Positions 60,862 through 61,915 of a DNA stretch of 61,915 nt are shown piece after piece (positions within the stretch are counted from its first letter, which is position 1; every line of letters starts with the position of its first letter). The translations under genes and the position numbers were made by a program. The notes beneath the pieces are model-generated. The model worked only from the letters and a program-made list of their open reading frames with translations, ran no database searches and was not told the origin of the DNA. This DNA is from Gluconobacter oxydans (GTDB taxonomy: Bacteria > Pseudomonadota > Alphaproteobacteria > Acetobacterales > Acetobacteraceae). The stretch covers positions 1 to 61,915 of the forward strand of contig NZ_BJNM01000018.1 in NCBI RefSeq assembly GCF_006539685.1. Reading direction: 5' to 3'.

Positions 60862-61915
60862 TTACCGTGTAAAGGCTCTGACGAAGGCGTTCTGCTGTTT
60901 GACTTCGACGGGGAGTCTGGTGTCGGTGAGGGCTTTGCCCTGCCAGCCGGCGCCGAGAGCGATGTACAGCGCGACGGCGTTGCGGACGCGGGCGAGGCGG
61001 CCGACGACGGCCTGGTCCTCGGCGGACAGGGCGGTCTGTTCGGTCGTCAGCACGTTCAGGTATCCGGTCAGACCGGCCGTGAACAGCTTCTGCGCGCGGT
61101 CGCGGGCCAGGCCGGCATCGACGGAGGCCTGGTTCAGCTCCTCGACCAGCTCGGCATTATGCCGCCAGTCGCCCATCGCGTCCTCGACATCCGCAAACGC
61201 CTTGAGCACCGTCTTGCGGTAGGTCAGGCGGCTGCCCTCGGCCTCGGCCCGGGCCTGCGCGATCGCGGCGGTGTAGCGGCCGCCATGGATGACCGGCAGC
61301 GTCGCCATCATCATGAAGCTCCACGCCATGCCACCCGCCTGGAACGCCTGATAGGCGGCGGACGCGTTCGGGTTGAACGTCAGCGGGATCATGAATTTCG
61401 GATAGAGGTTCGACACCGCAATGCCCACGCGTGCCGTATCGGCGGCGTATTCGGCCTCGGCCACGCGGATGTCGGGGCGGTTGGCGAGCACGATCGAGGG
61501 CAGGCTGTCGGGGAAGCGCGGCAGATCCGGGATCGGACGGCGCTTTTCCAGCTCTTCCTCAAGCTGGCCCGGCATGTCGCCGACGAGCACGGCGATGGCA
61601 TGCATCAGCCGCTCTTCCTGCTCGTGCAGCGGGGCCAGACGGGCGCGTTCGAGATGTTCTTCCGTCTGCGCCTGCGCCACGGCCAGCGTGTTGCCCAGAC
61701 CATGGGTATAGAGCTTTTCGGTCAGTTCGCGCGAGCGCACGGCCACGTCGATGGCGCGTTCGGTGACGGTCAGACGCTCCTGCACGGAGCGCAGCGTCAC
61801 GTAATCCGTCGCCATCTCGGCCAGCAGCGCGAGGAGGACCGCACGCCGGTTCTCGATCGATTCCTCGACGATCCGCTTGCGCTCTTCCACCTGCCGGGCA
61901 ATGTGGCCGAACAGA
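60862..61915 (-). CDS. NodT-like outer-membrane efflux factor (5' part beyond window)
   Basis: The visible 351 codons form the C-terminal part of a TolC/NodT-family outer-membrane channel, with two helical repeats (VRSRELTEKLYTHGLGNTLAVAQAQ and LARDRAQKLFTAGLTGYLNVLTTEQ). The frame stays open past the window end: LFGHIARQ precedes an in-frame GTG at 61890, which resembles the conserved DLFGxxRRQ of this family, so the gene begins upstream of the window. A typical full length is about 480. RND-type partner genes would be expected beyond the window. Confidence 0.88.
   Translation of the reverse strand, partial: LFGHIARQVEERKRIVEESIENRRAVLLALLAEMATDYVTLRSVQERLTVTERAIDVAVRSRELTEKLYTHGLGNTLAVAQAQTEEHLERARLAPLHEQEERLMHAIAVLVGDMPGQLEEELEKRRPIPDLPRFPDSLPSIVLANRPDIRVAEAEYAADTARVGIAVSNLYPKFMIPLTFNPNASAAYQAFQAGGMAWSFMMMATLPVIHGGRYTAAIAQARAEAEGSRLTYRKTVLKAFADVEDAMGDWRHNAELVEELNQASVDAGLARDRAQKLFTAGLTGYLNVLTTEQTALSAEDQAVVGRLARVRNAVALYIALGAGWQGKALTDTRLPVEVKQQNAFVRAFTR

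Overview
The window reads as ordinary, densely coding chromosome from an acetic acid bacterium (Alphaproteobacteria, Acetobacteraceae), most likely Gluconobacter. The pointers are a membrane-bound PQQ glucose dehydrogenase, a mannitol 2-dehydrogenase-type polyol dehydrogenase of 485 residues, a circularly permuted two-piece tmRNA beside an alphaproteobacterial-type sspB, two OprB sugar porins, and GC-rich codon use. No rRNA operon, CRISPR array, prophage or intact insertion sequence was seen. The genus is an inference from gene content; no database was searched.

Layout. 1-16.2 kb: clpB, an aldo/keto reductase, a secreted DPP-IV-type peptidase, grxB, yqgE, an SDR/PPK2/GT61 group, a DEAD-box helicase, a small methyltransferase, and the dapF-mtaB-ftsY run. 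16.2-24.5 kb: a pseudokinase with a membrane partner, then purA, a serC-hisZ pair, tRNA-Leu, argC and mazG. 24.5-30.8 kb: a serine-rich small protein, the glucose dehydrogenase, queA-tgt, a multi-hairpin intergenic repeat and an MgtC-type membrane protein. 30.8-36.5 kb: an exported adenosine deaminase plus purine-nucleoside permease pair, queG with a ribbon-helix-helix protein, and small membrane and J-domain proteins. 36.5-45.6 kb: polyol dehydrogenase, an FUSC protein, DegP-type protease, mrp plus a tiny lipoprotein, tRNA-Thr, an AT-rich non-coding stretch, thyX, split tmRNA and sspB. 45.6-61.9 kb: a KpsMT-type ABC exporter, an SLT-SPOR lipoprotein, an exported peroxiredoxin, an orphan POTRA protein, two OprB porins flanking a TonB-dependent receptor, a POT peptide transporter, a three-gene J-protein operon, a hydrolase and the 3' part of a NodT-like outer-membrane efflux gene cut by the window end.

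How the genes work together. Cell-surface sugar chemistry is represented by the glucose dehydrogenase, the porins and the polyol dehydrogenase. Queuosine tRNA modification appears three times (queA, tgt, queG). Protein quality control recurs: ClpB, a J-protein operon, DegP, and ribosome rescue by tmRNA with its SspB adaptor. Many neighbours are translationally coupled through 4-base ATGA or GTGA overlaps.

Most worth a second look: the non-coding stretch after tRNA-Thr, which has nine GANTC sites in under 300 bases plus a perfect DnaA box; the pseudokinase pair; the exported purine salvage pair; the orphan tandem-POTRA protein; the J-protein operon with two small unknown proteins; and the split tmRNA/sspB locus. 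Nothing here is clearly a new defence or mobile system.
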